Shown here piece after piece: positions 8,917 to 17,526 of a stretch of DNA of 64,000 nt. The position numbers and the translations under genes were made by a program. The DNA is from Planctomycetota bacterium. GTDB taxonomy: Bacteria; Planctomycetota; B15-G4. Under the pieces are notes generated by a model. It had not been told where the DNA came from and did no database searches. It was given only the letters and a program-made list of their open reading frames with translations. Location of the stretch: NCBI GenBank assembly GCA_029245865.1, contig JAQWOM010000028.1:62001-126000 (forward strand). The letters are read 5' to 3'. Every line of letters starts with the position of its first letter. Within the stretch, counting starts at the first letter, position 1.

Positions 8917-9393
8917 CTATCGCCCCGGGAAAAGGCGCTCGAAGCGGTCTTCAAGTCGTCGTTGGCTCCCTCGAGAGGGGGTGGCCACGAACACGATGTC
9001 ATCGCCAGCGATCGTGCCGACAACTTCTGGCATGGCCATGGAATCCAAGGCTAGCGCCACCGTCTGGGCCAGGCCCGAACGCGTCGCCATCACGAGCAAG
9101 TTCGGTCCTGCGCTCCGAACGCCACGGACGAATGGCTCCAGTTCGGCCAGCGTCGGATAGGCAAGGCCGATTTGACCGTCGTCATCTCCCTCTGTAACCA
9201 GCGAGTAGATTCCGTCAACTTTACGTGCGCCCAGGAACTGCAGGTCACGGCTGAGACTGGATTGCGTGATGTCGTAGCCCTTGGATTTCAGCGCATCGAC
9301 GAGATCTTGCTGAGTACTTGGCCTTCGACGCCGAAGCAGAGACTTCAGTATCTTGCGTCGAGACTCCTGATTGCCGCGCGTGTTCCTAGGCAT
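8917..9393 (-). CDS. argR: Arginine repressor ArgR
   Basis: ArgR is a hexameric, arginine-binding transcription factor that represses arginine biosynthesis and can activate catabolism. The 158-residue protein has a winged HTH N-terminus (STQQDLVDALKSKGYDITQSSLSRDL) and a C-terminal trimerisation/arginine-binding domain with GTIAGDDIVF, the family signature whose Asp pair contacts arginine. The ATG at 9393 overlaps the TGA of the upstream ridA-like gene (TGATG), so translation is coupled; a GTG one codon earlier is also possible. A ridA-argR operon hints that RidA here is tied to amino-acid metabolism. Confidence 0.95.
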   Translation of the reverse strand: MPRNTRGNQESRRKILKSLLRRRRPSTQQDLVDALKSKGYDITQSSLSRDLQFLGARKVDGIYSLVTEGDDDGQIGLAYPTLAELEPFVRGVRSAGPNLLVMATRSGLAQTVALALDSMAMPEVVGTIAGDDIVFVATPSRGSQRRLEDRFERLFPGR

Positions 9394-9854
9394 CACCCTT
9401 CTCCGCTCTTCCCCTCCTGGGCGACTCCGCCAAGGGGGTGCAGAGCCGCGGTTGCTTCAATTTCGATCTGAGCTCCCTGTTGAAGCAAGCCAGCCACCTT
9501 CAACAAGCTCATCACGGGGTAATGCCGGCCCATGACCCTCCGGTAGGACTCTCCGACATCCTTGATCCGGTCGGTGTAAACCTGGGTGTCCACGCAGAAC
9601 ATGGTGAGGCGCACGATATCGGACGCCGAGCCGCCTGCGGACTCAACCACCGCAACACAGTTGCGAAGGGCCTGTTCAAACTGGTCGACAAAATCGTCGG
9701 ACTCAAGACGCTCTTCGGCGTTCCAACCAATCTGTCCGGCGACGAAAAGGATGTCGCGACCCGCGGGAACACGCCAACCGTTGGCGTAGCCTTTTGGCCG
9801 CCGCCATTGCTCGGGCTGAACGGAAACCAGCGGGCGAGCATCAGAAGGAGTCAT
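9393..9854 (-). CDS. RidA/YjgF/UK114-family protein
   Basis: A 153-residue RidA-fold protein: FVAGQIGW near the N-terminus, the helix VAVVESAGGSASDIVRLTMF, then IEIEATAAL near the end. Archetypal RidA hydrolyses reactive enamines and imines released by PLP enzymes and carries a key Arg; this sequence ends the core with EATAAL instead of the usual R-containing VEIEAIA segment, and has an extended C-terminus. It may therefore belong to a Rid subfamily without canonical deaminase activity. It is the first gene of a two-gene operon with argR, which makes an amino-acid-related role likely. Confidence 0.88.
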   Translation of the reverse strand: MTPSDARPLVSVQPEQWRRPKGYANGWRVPAGRDILFVAGQIGWNAEERLESDDFVDQFEQALRNCVAVVESAGGSASDIVRLTMFCVDTQVYTDRIKDVGESYRRVMGRHYPVMSLLKVAGLLQQGAQIEIEATAALHPLGGVAQEGKSGEG

Positions 9855-9869
9855 GAGTAAAACCGTAGC

Positions 9870-9882
9870 TTAATGCGCATAA
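9870..9882. promoter_or_regulatory. Palindromic element upstream of ridA-argR
   Basis: TTAATGCGCATAA, with a perfect ATGCGCAT core, lies 16-28 bases before the ridA-like start codon. AT-flanked palindromes in this position are typical of autoregulated operons, and ArgR commonly controls its own operon. The sequence is not a textbook ARG box, so the link to ArgR is inference. Confidence 0.3.
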
Positions 9883-9937
9883 AGCGACAAGCCCGGCTAC
9901 TCCTTTAAGGACACTTCACGCGAGACGCCACAGTCGG

Positions 9938-11764
9938 TCAAGGCTGCGTGGAGATCGACTCCCCCAGCCCGATGCCAAAGGCCATGTAGAGCCCGGTCGC
10001 CGGATCTTGATCCACAGCGACAGTCCAAGACTCCGCGTCTGAAGAGATCAGGTTCTGCACAGCGGACTGCACGGCGTCCAGTTCGCTCACAAACTCGTCG
10101 ATCAGGGTGAACGAAACCGGGAACGCAACATTCACCGGTCGGTCTGCGCTGGCCCCAAAGATCGAGCCTGCCTTGGCGACGATGGCCACCTGCCGATCGC
10201 CCGTAACTTGCCCGGTCGACGTGGCAGGTGCTGCCGGATCATCCAGGCTCTCCGTCACCTCGGTCGGGTACACAAGCCAATCGCCGTCTGGATCAAAGGA
10301 CCAGTAGAAAGTGTCCTCTGACACATCGAACAGATCGACATCCATCAAGCGGCGGTAGACGATGTCACGAATACGGTCTTCGTTCGCAACCGTGAAAATG
10401 AGGTTGCTTTTCAGCACAGTCTGCCAGAGTTGCACCGTGTACTGGTGGCGCACCTCAACCGCGCGGTCATTGCCCTTGTAAGGCACCATCGTAGAAGACT
10501 CAGCAAGTCCCCTGCGGTTGCCACCGAAAGGGCCGAGGGAGAACAGCGAACGACTGACCTCTGTATTGAAGCTCGGAGCCACGAGGAAGTCGCCGCTGCC
10601 ACCGTAGAAATGGCGGCTTGAGATCTTTCCTTGTACGTCGAACTCCAGGCCCCAGCCATCGCCCTCGACACCATCGCGAAGAACATCGATGCTGCCCACT
10701 CGCTTGAATCCCACGAAGTCCTCGATGAACGTGCCGTCAGGCGAGACACCCACGAGGAAGCTCAGGGAATTCGAGATGTACGACGCCTGCTGAAGTTCAA
10801 GGCTCAGGACATAGGGACCTGTCTGAGTGCCTTCAGCTCCCGTGAAGTTCAGGTCGGGATCCGGAGCTCCTTCGACGGCCACAGAAAACGGCCGGGGCTG
10901 GTCAATCCCCACGGCAAATTTCGAGAAGGTGCCGACTCCTGAATCATCATCGTGAGCCAGCAGGTCTCCTGTCTTCACCGAGAACAGCCCCATGATGGTG
11001 TCGGGCGGAACGGACGTCAGTCCTTCGGGAAGCTGTGTCTCGGCGTACAGCAAGGAGAGCACGGGCGCATCGAAAGTGAAGTAATCGACATCGCCGGGAT
11101 TCAAGAATCCGGTGACCAGCGTGGGCATGCCTGTCACCATGTGCGGCAACTTCAGATCCACGGGCGTTCCGGTAGGAATCGAGTTGCCGTGATCATCCCC
11201 ACCAGATGCACTCTCTGCCAAATCAGACGAGTCGTCCCCGTCTTGCGAATCAGGGGGAGTTTCGGATCGACTTGAACTGCGTGAGCCCAGGCCATTCCGA
11301 AGTCGAATTGCATCTTCGACATGCTCAAGCAGAAGTGGTGGTGGCCCGAAGATGCCCTCGGCGGACAAGCCCGACACTGGCGACAACACCATGTAGTCGA
11401 GCGACTTCGGATCCTTCTGGACCTGATAGATTCCATGCAAGCCCGGTGGGTCGGCACTGAGCAGAGCCAGAACGAGGTCACCTACTTCCAGAGCTGGGCG
11501 CCCCTCGACCAAAATCTCGAAGCGCGCTCCCGGGTCAGATCCAACCACCACGTGGTCCAGCGTGAACTGGAGCAAGGTGCTGCCGGCATCGCGTACGTGC
11601 TGCTTGGCCGTGAGCCGAGCGACCATCACCGAGTCGGCCGCATCAACCTCATCAGCCGTGGTCCCCGGGGCAAATTGACTGAGCAAGCCCATGGGCAAGG
11701 CGAGGCACAGGATGAGCAGGAGGACGCCCCAGGAAAGTTCGTGCCTACGAATGGTGTTGGCCAT
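9938..11764 (-). CDS. Secreted protein with PPC-like domain
   Basis: A 608-residue protein with an uncleaved-looking or weak signal segment (VLLLILCLALPMGLLSQFA, residues 14-32) and an acidic Ser-rich linker near 170-195. At about 205-330 is a bacterial pre-peptidase C-terminal (PPC)-like beta sandwich, shown by GDVDYFTFDAP, then DTIMGLFSVKTGDLLAHDDDSGVGTFSKF and PFSVAVEG, which carries the typical acidic calcium-binding-like loop. The C-terminal half is beta-rich without a recognised motif. It has no protease residues, so it is probably an extracellular structural or binding protein. It stands alone and diverges from the O-antigen ligase gene. Confidence 0.8.
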   Translation of the reverse strand: MANTIRRHELSWGVLLLILCLALPMGLLSQFAPGTTADEVDAADSVMVARLTAKQHVRDAGSTLLQFTLDHVVVGSDPGARFEILVEGRPALEVGDLVLALLSADPPGLHGIYQVQKDPKSLDYMVLSPVSGLSAEGIFGPPPLLLEHVEDAIRLRNGLGSRSSSRSETPPDSQDGDDSSDLAESASGGDDHGNSIPTGTPVDLKLPHMVTGMPTLVTGFLNPGDVDYFTFDAPVLSLLYAETQLPEGLTSVPPDTIMGLFSVKTGDLLAHDDDSGVGTFSKFAVGIDQPRPFSVAVEGAPDPDLNFTGAEGTQTGPYVLSLELQQASYISNSLSFLVGVSPDGTFIEDFVGFKRVGSIDVLRDGVEGDGWGLEFDVQGKISSRHFYGGSGDFLVAPSFNTEVSRSLFSLGPFGGNRRGLAESSTMVPYKGNDRAVEVRHQYTVQLWQTVLKSNLIFTVANEDRIRDIVYRRLMDVDLFDVSEDTFYWSFDPDGDWLVYPTEVTESLDDPAAPATSTGQVTGDRQVAIVAKAGSIFGASADRPVNVAFPVSFTLIDEFVSELDAVQSAVQNLISSDAESWTVAVDQDPATGLYMAFGIGLGESISTQP

Positions 11765-11957
11765 GGATCTTCATCATCGGTGTGTCATCTCGGGCAAAAT
11801 ACGTGAATGAGGCCAAACAGCTTCAATCACTCCTTGGGCCAGAGAGAGTCTCTCTGCGAAAAGTCCGCATGCTCGACCCGGGCTCCAACCCATGGGTTCT
11901 GTGCAATAAAAGGTACTCCACACTGCCTTACTCGTCTAGAAAGCGGATGATTAGTAC
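11765..11957. promoter_or_regulatory. Divergent intergenic region with two palindromes
   Basis: The 193 bases separate the PPC-protein gene from the O-antigen-ligase gene. Two perfect palindromes are visible: AGAGAGTCTCTCT at 11843-11855 and AACCCATGGGTT at 11887-11898. The second sits about 60 bases before the GTG start of the ligase gene. Neither is a known operator to me. Both promoters must lie here. Confidence 0.35.
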
Positions 11958-13784
11958 GTGAAGCGTGTATCACCCCCATTCGAGACCAAAATGGCCTCTG
12001 AAGGCCTTCCTGCCCACGTAGATGCCCGTTCGCGGTGGGACGCCATCCCCAGCTTGCTGGTCTTGGCAGCCATTCTCGCCCTTGCCCTCGTCCCAGATCA
12101 CTTCATCCTCAGGACCAAGGTGGTCTGGACACGAGCTGCGCTCCTGGGTGGCCTCTCCGTGGCTCTTCTCGTCCAAAGCCTGACCGGCCGACTCCGGATC
12201 CATTGGCCCACCTTCTTCATCATGGCGCTCGCACCTGGCCTGCTCGCCTTGCTCCACCCTCTGCACACCCCCGTTGCCAGCGCCTCTCTCGCTGAAGACG
12301 AGATCCAGCGCTTGCTGTTACTACCCTTCGGCGCATGGGCCGCTGCGACCGCCCTCGATTCAGCTCGCTGGCGACGTGGCTTCATCCTCGCACTCGCATT
12401 CTCTGGTGTGATCGTTGGAGGCTACGCCGTTCTCCAGCGACTCGGAGGCATGCTCCCTGAAGGCTGGCTGGCTCAGATCGAAATCTTCCCTCGATCCCGC
12501 CCTCTCGCCAGCTTCGGGAACCCCGTCTTTCTCGGTGCGTGGCTTGTGCTGTCCACTCCCTTGCTACTGGCAGAGGCGCTCACAGGACGCACGGCAACAC
12601 GTTGGCTTGCTGCCGTCGGCGCAGGGCTTTGCATACCTGCACTCATTGCCACCAGCAGCGTGGGAGCTTGGTTCGGGTTCGGACTCGCATTGCTCGTCTC
12701 GCTCTGGCTCCTCTTGCACACCGGGCGCCAGAGGCTGGTCATGGCTGGAACGGTGCTGGTCGGCACCGCGGCGACCCTCATGATTGGCTGGAGTTCGTTC
12801 TTTCGCAGCCGCGTCCACACGCTCATCTGGCGTGACAGCTGGAACCTCGTGACCACTCACCCCGGTGGTATTGGTCCGGGCCAGTTTCAGGTGGCCTTTT
12901 TGCCCTACGCATCACCTGAACTTCTCGAACAACACCCGCTTGGTCACGTCGTCATCAACGACGCGCACAGCGAACCGCTGCAACTTCTCCTCGAGTTGGG
13001 CTGGCCGGCTCTGATCTCTGTCCTGATTGCGCTTGGTTGCGCGGCAGTCGCTGCACGCAACATGCTTGCCCAAAACTGGAAAAGCCAACACGAGAGGGCT
13101 CTTTTCGTCGCCGCCTTGGCCAGCATCATTGGCGCGCTTGGGCAGTCCTTTGTGTCGCCCGATCTGCGCTTTCAAGTCAGCGTCTTGATGCTCGCTCTCT
13201 TGGTCGGCTTCCTCTCGAGCCAAGCCCCCGCGCTCGTCCTTGACCTGAAAGGTCGCAAGGTCACACGCCCCTTGGTTCTCGTGATGGCCTTGGCAGGACT
13301 CTGGCTTGTCACAACCGACACCTGGAAACGCATTCACCTTGAAGAAATGCTGCGCCCCTCACCACCGACAGAGATTTCACCGCAAACCGCCGAAGAAATT
13401 ACACAGCACGAGATTCATGCGCGCCTGAATGAGAACGACCCTCAGGCCTGGTACGAACTCGGGACCGCCTACTATTCGGTGCAGCGCCACGCTGAAGCGG
13501 CCGAAGCATTTCGGAAAACGCTCGATCTGGCCCCGGAGAACACACTCATCGCCAGGAATCTTGGCGTGTGCCAGGCGTTGTCCGGGCGTTACAACGAGGC
13601 GGTCGTTCACCTGCGTCGTAGCCTGGCCGAGGACCCCGACGCGCCCGACATACGGTGGCTCTTGGCATACGCATCTTTCGGGCGAGGTGACCTGAGAACA
13701 GCATTCTCCGAAGTCGAGCGCATCTTGCGCGAATATCCAGATCATGATCGCGCACGTATTCTGCTCACTCGACTGCGCGAATGA
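11958..13784 (+). CDS. O-antigen ligase/polymerase-like membrane protein with C-terminal TPRs
   Basis: A 608-residue protein with about ten to twelve hydrophobic segments up to residue 450. The periplasmic-loop motif NDAHSEPLQLLLELGWPALI is the hallmark of Wzy/WaaL-type (O-antigen ligase) enzymes, with the conserved His thought to act in transfer of undecaprenyl-linked glycan. SFGNPVFLGAWL upstream is also typical. The last 130 residues are TPR repeats (AWYELGTAYYSVQRHAEAAEAFRK and onward). The start is GTG 11958 or ATG 11991; neither has a strong ribosome-binding site. The stop overlaps the start of the HAD gene (ATGA). It should ligate or polymerise surface glycan, in line with the glycan operons further on. 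Confidence 0.87.
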   Translation: MKRVSPPFETKMASEGLPAHVDARSRWDAIPSLLVLAAILALALVPDHFILRTKVVWTRAALLGGLSVALLVQSLTGRLRIHWPTFFIMALAPGLLALLHPLHTPVASASLAEDEIQRLLLLPFGAWAAATALDSARWRRGFILALAFSGVIVGGYAVLQRLGGMLPEGWLAQIEIFPRSRPLASFGNPVFLGAWLVLSTPLLLAEALTGRTATRWLAAVGAGLCIPALIATSSVGAWFGFGLALLVSLWLLLHTGRQRLVMAGTVLVGTAATLMIGWSSFFRSRVHTLIWRDSWNLVTTHPGGIGPGQFQVAFLPYASPELLEQHPLGHVVINDAHSEPLQLLLELGWPALISVLIALGCAAVAARNMLAQNWKSQHERALFVAALASIIGALGQSFVSPDLRFQVSVLMLALLVGFLSSQAPALVLDLKGRKVTRPLVLVMALAGLWLVTTDTWKRIHLEEMLRPSPPTEISPQTAEEITQHEIHARLNENDPQAWYELGTAYYSVQRHAEAAEAFRKTLDLAPENTLIARNLGVCQALSGRYNEAVVHLRRSLAEDPDAPDIRWLLAYASFGRGDLRTAFSEVERILREYPDHDRARILLTRLRE

Positions 13785-14467
13785 ATTGCTCAGTCGTATG
13801 CCTTGATGCCGCAGACACGCTCTTTTCAGAGCGAGAAGAACGCGCAGCTCTGTACACAGAAGCCTTCGCTCACTTCAAGATGGCGGCCCCTGCGCCGCTG
13901 ATGGCGCAATGGATGAAAGAGGTTCACGAGGAGATGCCGGCCCATTGGGAAGAAGAGCCTCGCTACTCGCGCCCGTGGTTTCGTGAATTCGTAGGGCGAC
14001 TCATCCACCGAACGGGCGAATCCTTTGACCCGGAACCCGTTCGCGCCTACCTCGAAGAAACTTTCACGGATCCCAGCCGTTATGTCGTCTTCTCCGACAC
14101 CTTTCCCGCCCTGGATGACCTCAGCCAGGCAGGCTATCGCTTGGCGCTTATCAGCAACTGGAGTGACCGCCTTGAGGGCCTCCTCAACGCACTCGGACTG
14201 GCGAGCTACTTCGAAGTCCTTGCTGTCTCGGCCGTGGTGGGCATCGACAAGCCTGCACCGGGCCTTTTCCAGTATGCCCTCGATGCCCTTGACGTTCACC
14301 CAGGTCACGCACTGCATGTAGGTAATGACCCATGCAACGATCTGGAGGGTGCACTCTCTGCAGGCATGGAGGCTCTTCTCCTCGACCGCACCACGCAATC
14401 CAAGCCGGCCCCCTCGCATGTCATTACCTCGCTCCTGGACATTCCGAAACGGTTGACTGAAAGCTGA
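13781..14467 (+). CDS. HAD-superfamily hydrolase (DREG-2/HDHD3-like)
   Basis: A 228-residue HAD hydrolase with a helical cap. Motif I reads CLDAADTLF: the nucleophile Asp is present, but the position of the second, acid-base Asp of DxDGT is Ala, as in the HDHD3/DREG-2 subgroup. Motif II is the Ser of ALISNWS, motif III the Lys of GIDKP, motif IV GNDPCNDLEG. Its ATG overlaps the stop of the O-antigen-ligase gene by the ATGA arrangement, so it is translationally coupled. The substrate is unknown; loss of the second Asp suggests altered or weak phosphatase chemistry. Confidence 0.88.
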   Translation: MNCSVVCLDAADTLFSEREERAALYTEAFAHFKMAAPAPLMAQWMKEVHEEMPAHWEEEPRYSRPWFREFVGRLIHRTGESFDPEPVRAYLEETFTDPSRYVVFSDTFPALDDLSQAGYRLALISNWSDRLEGLLNALGLASYFEVLAVSAVVGIDKPAPGLFQYALDALDVHPGHALHVGNDPCNDLEGALSAGMEALLLDRTTQSKPAPSHVITSLLDIPKRLTES

Positions 14468-14484
14468 AGCTGGCAAAAACACGC

Positions 14485-14518
14485 CGAGGTTCGCGCCCTC
14501 GAGAGAGCGCGAACCTCG
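14485..14518 (+). other. 12-bp perfect stem-loop after the HAD gene
   Basis: CGAGGTTCGCGC (14485-14496) pairs with GCGCGAACCTCG (14507-14518) around a 10-base loop, 18 bases after the HAD stop codon. No T-run follows directly. It could stabilise the 3' end of the message or act together with the U-tailed hairpin that comes next. Confidence 0.6.
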
Positions 14519-14525
14519 TGCGATT

Positions 14526-14550
14526 GCCGGCCGGGCTTGCCGGGCTTTTT
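14526..14550 (+). terminator. Probable intrinsic terminator of the ligase-HAD operon
   Basis: A GC-rich hairpin (CCGGC 14527-14531 with GCCGG 14539-14543) is followed by GCTTTTT ending at 14550. It lies just behind the longer 12-bp stem and before the unrelated M28 peptidase gene, where a terminator is expected. The stem is short, so confidence is moderate. Confidence 0.45.
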
Positions 14551-14908
14551 GAAATGCTGCCGGGAGATGCTACGGGAAGAGGATTCGCCTGCTGTTCGGC
14601 TCAGAATCTCTCCTGGGTCGAACGCGAAGGCCAACCCCTCAGTGATCGGCCGGCATGCCGCGGCGAGTGAATGATTTCTGGAGGGATCCACAAAAGAAAA
14701 TAAGTGCCATGACACAGACCCGGCGGCTTCACCCACGAATTGGCATCTTGAACAGCATGCTGTTGCCATTCCAGCCCAACGAGCCCAGGCCCGTCGCTCA
14801 CAGAGACTCTCGCCGAGGCGAGCAGATCTTCGTCATCAATCCAGTCTCTGGCGCCACGCGCAGCCCGTTACCATCTCAAGTCGCACACGCCCCACTGGAG
14901 ATCACGCG
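14551..14908. other. Intergenic stretch before the M28 peptidase gene
   Basis: About 360 bases in which I see no gene that I can support. An 85-codon frame at 14655-14912 overlaps the peptidase start but has no ribosome-binding site, protein-like pattern or coding bias. The peptidase promoter should be in the last 100 or so bases. No tRNA or structured RNA was recognised. Confidence 0.4.
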
Positions 14909-16339
14909 ATGATCCACCACGCTCGGTCAATCCTGCTCGCTACCACAGCTGCACTCCTCGCACCTTCCATGGTGCATGCCGCCCGCACAGACGAAGCAGG
15001 CGTCACCGAGTATCAAGCGACGGTCGAACAGATTCTTGCGACTTCACTCTCCGAGGGGCAAGCCTATGACCTGCTCTCTGAATTGTGCCACGTCGCGCCG
15101 AGGCGGCTGTCAGGTTCACCGGGAGCAGCCGCGGCCACGGCGTGGGCCAAGAAAACTCTGCGCGAACTTGGCTTCGAGAACATCCGACTAGAAGACGTGA
15201 CTGTCCCTCACTGGGTGCGCGGTGACGTAGGCGAAGTTCGGTTCGCTGAGCCTCCCGAGTTGTCAGGCGATCACGTGCCCATGCTGGCGCTCGGCGGAAG
15301 CATCGGCACACCCGACGAAGGTCTGACGGCAGAGGTCATTCTGGCTGACGGCCTTGATGCCGTCGCCGAACTTGGCGAGCAAGCCCGGGGCAAGATCGTG
15401 CTTCTGAACCGACCCATGGACCCGAGTCTTGTCTCCACTTTTGATGCTTACGGCGGCGCCGTCTCGCAGCGCTCTCGGGGCGCCATCGAGGCGGCAAAAG
15501 TTGGTGCCGTTGCTGCGCTGGTTCGCTCCATGACTCCCGGTCACGACGACATCCCACACACCGGAGCAATGCACTACGCGGAAGGCATTCCAAAGATTCC
15601 TTTTGCTGCGGTGAGCACAAACGGTGCAGACCATATCGCGAGCCTGATCGAATCCGGCAAGCGAGTTGTGCTCAATCTGCGGCAGAATTGCCGCACCCTT
15701 CCAGATACCGAGGGGCACAACGTCATTGGTGAACTCGTCGGCCGAGAGAGCCCCGAGGAAATTCTCGTGGTCGGCGGTCATCTCGATGCGTGGGATGTGG
15801 GAGAAGGAGCGCACGATGACGGAGGTGGTTGCTGCCAAGCCATCGAAGCTGTTCGTCTGATCAAGAGCCTTGGGCTTCGCCCTCGGCGCACGCTCCGCGT
15901 CGTGCTCTTTGCGAATGAAGAGAACGGCCTGGGCGGCGGCAATGCTTACCTCGCAGCACACCGCAACGAGATGGGTCGGCATGTTCTCGCGCTGGAATCT
16001 GACTCTGGCTGCTTCACGCCTCGCGGTTTCACAACAGATGCGAATCCCGAAGCCTTTGCGATTCTGTCGAGTGTCTCTGCATTGCTCGCCAATGCAGGGG
16101 CAGGACTGCTAGAGCCTGGAGGTGGTGGGGCAGATATCGGCCCCATGAAAGCCGAGGGGGTTGTTCAGTTGGGCTACCTTCCCGATTCACAACGGTACTT
16201 TGACTTGCACCACACTCACGAAGACACGCTCGACAAGGTTTCTCCTCGCGAGATCAATCTGGGGGCCGGCGTCATGGCCGCCATGCTTTACGTGATTGCC
16301 GACCTTCCAACGACACTGCCACGCAATGATGTGAAGTAG
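14909..16339 (+). CDS. Secreted M28-family zinc aminopeptidase with PA-type insert
   Basis: A 476-residue exported peptidase. The signal peptide ends near AAR (residues 1-25). A protease-associated (PA)-like region spans about 110-245, and the M28 catalytic domain follows. Zinc ligands and catalytic residues can be read: GGHLDAWD (His, Asp), AHDDGGG (bridging Asp), NEEN (Glu base and ligand), ESDSG (Asp) and HHTHEDT (last His). This is the carboxypeptidase-Q/glutamate-carboxypeptidase-like layout, acting on peptides in the periplasm or outside. It is a single gene with a long leader region. Confidence 0.94.
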   Translation: MIHHARSILLATTAALLAPSMVHAARTDEAGVTEYQATVEQILATSLSEGQAYDLLSELCHVAPRRLSGSPGAAAATAWAKKTLRELGFENIRLEDVTVPHWVRGDVGEVRFAEPPELSGDHVPMLALGGSIGTPDEGLTAEVILADGLDAVAELGEQARGKIVLLNRPMDPSLVSTFDAYGGAVSQRSRGAIEAAKVGAVAALVRSMTPGHDDIPHTGAMHYAEGIPKIPFAAVSTNGADHIASLIESGKRVVLNLRQNCRTLPDTEGHNVIGELVGRESPEEILVVGGHLDAWDVGEGAHDDGGGCCQAIEAVRLIKSLGLRPRRTLRVVLFANEENGLGGGNAYLAAHRNEMGRHVLALESDSGCFTPRGFTTDANPEAFAILSSVSALLANAGAGLLEPGGGGADIGPMKAEGVVQLGYLPDSQRYFDLHHTHEDTLDKVSPREINLGAGVMAAMLYVIADLPTTLPRNDVK

Positions 16340-16420
16340 CCGTGGCGGCGCTCGCCCTCAGAGCGCGACAATGCGAGCTCTTCTCGAAACACTCTTTCTT
16401 CCCACGACAGCTTCTCTCTC

Positions 16421-16918
16421 ATGCTTCTCATCTGCGCCGGCAGCAATGGAAAAAACCTCGAACTCGCCCAGAGGCTCGCCGAACTCGGCTCGGAGTTGGG
16501 GGTCCCGTGCGAACTCCTTGACGTTGTCTCACTGGGCTGGCCGATTTACACACCGACTCAGCAAGAAAAAGGGCCTCCAGACGACTTCGAGCGAGTCGCC
16601 GCACTCTTCCACCGAGCCACCGCGTACCTCCTGTGTGCGCCGGAATACAACGGTTCGATCCCTCCATCCATCACGAGCCTGATCGCCTGGCTCTCGGTGG
16701 CAGACGAGGACTTTCGTGCGCTCTTTAATGGCAAGCAAGCTGCCATCGCAAGTCACAGTGGGGGTGCTGGTCAGAAGGTCATGGTCGCCATGCGGCTGAT
16801 GCTCTCGCACCTTGGGGCCAATGTGTTGGGACGAGAGATGCTGTGCAACAGCCAGAAATCTCTCAATGAAGAAACGGCACGCCAACTGCTTCAGCAACTA
16901 GGTCGCGACAAGGCCTGA
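16421..16918 (+). CDS. NADPH-dependent FMN reductase-family flavoprotein
   Basis: A 165-residue flavodoxin-like reductase. The phosphate-binding loop CAGSNGKN follows the first strand, and the FMN-ring loop APEYNGSIPPSITSLIAWL is the clear family signature. SHSGGAG is the second flavin loop. Such proteins reduce FMN, quinones or azo compounds with NAD(P)H in the cytoplasm. It is slightly short compared with the family (about 180) but complete. It lies 81 bases after the M28 gene; no operon partner is clear. Confidence 0.9.
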   Translation: MLLICAGSNGKNLELAQRLAELGSELGVPCELLDVVSLGWPIYTPTQQEKGPPDDFERVAALFHRATAYLLCAPEYNGSIPPSITSLIAWLSVADEDFRALFNGKQAAIASHSGGAGQKVMVAMRLMLSHLGANVLGREMLCNSQKSLNEETARQLLQQLGRDKA

Positions 16919-16973
16919 GCCTCACCAGGCTCCGAAGCACGCAGGCTTTCAGGCTTCCAGGCCCACCCTGCTC

Positions 16974-17363
16974 TCAGCCGACAGACTCGCGAACCCAAAG
17001 CTTTGCCAGTTGAACCACCGGGGCTCTCTCATCCGAGAGCATCGCCCAGAGCCAACCGGTCTCGTCTTCTCGGTAATCGTGGCAGACGGACTGCTCTAAA
17101 TCTTCAAGTGACAGCTGTCTGACCCGATGCACTTCGCGTGCGTGCATCCGCCCCAGCAATCGGCAGAGATGCGCAACAAAGGCCGGGTCACGGTGAGCCA
17201 TAACATCGGCCGTTCGATACGTCGACTCACCCACAACGCGTGCATGTCGATTCGCGAGGCGCCATTCGGGTTGATGCACTCCGAACGCTCCCAGGATGTT
17301 TGCCACCTCACGCCACTCGAAGGTGCCGCGGATGACTCGATCCAGAGGGCAGTTCTGGGCCAT
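16974..17363 (-). CDS. Small protein of unknown function
   Basis: From ATG 17363 (MAQNCPLDRV) this is 129 residues; the open frame extends upstream to 17450 but that part is basic and low-quality. The sequence is mostly helical, with many Trp, Arg and His (WREVANILGAF, HRDPAFVAHLCRLLGRMHAREV) and an acidic segment DYREDETGWLWAML. I do not recognise a family. It faces the FMN-reductase gene convergently. No ribosome-binding site is obvious, so the start is uncertain. Codon pattern and composition look protein-like; the overlapping plus-strand frames do not. Confidence 0.5.
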   Translation of the reverse strand: MAQNCPLDRVIRGTFEWREVANILGAFGVHQPEWRLANRHARVVGESTYRTADVMAHRDPAFVAHLCRLLGRMHAREVHRVRQLSLEDLEQSVCHDYREDETGWLWAMLSDERAPVVQLAKLWVRESVG

Positions 17364-17526
17364 GGGGCTGATACTCGCAGGGGCCGGTCTCAAAAGAGCA
17401 CGACGTGCAACGACGCATGATGTGACAACACGCCGCCGCGCAAATTTCACCGGCCGCCATTATGCCAGCAACCGATCAAACCGTGAGCAACATCCTCAAG
17501 GAACTCCGGAGGAAGTGTGTCTGGTG

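Noticed and set aside
14655-14912. 85-codon plus-strand frame overlapping the M28 start by ATGA
   Set aside because: No ribosome-binding site, odd composition and no recognisable fold. The overlap is explained by chance near a start codon.
15263-15982. 239-codon minus-strand frame inside the M28 peptidase gene
   Set aside because: Antisense to a peptidase with complete zinc ligands; the translation has no coherent domain.
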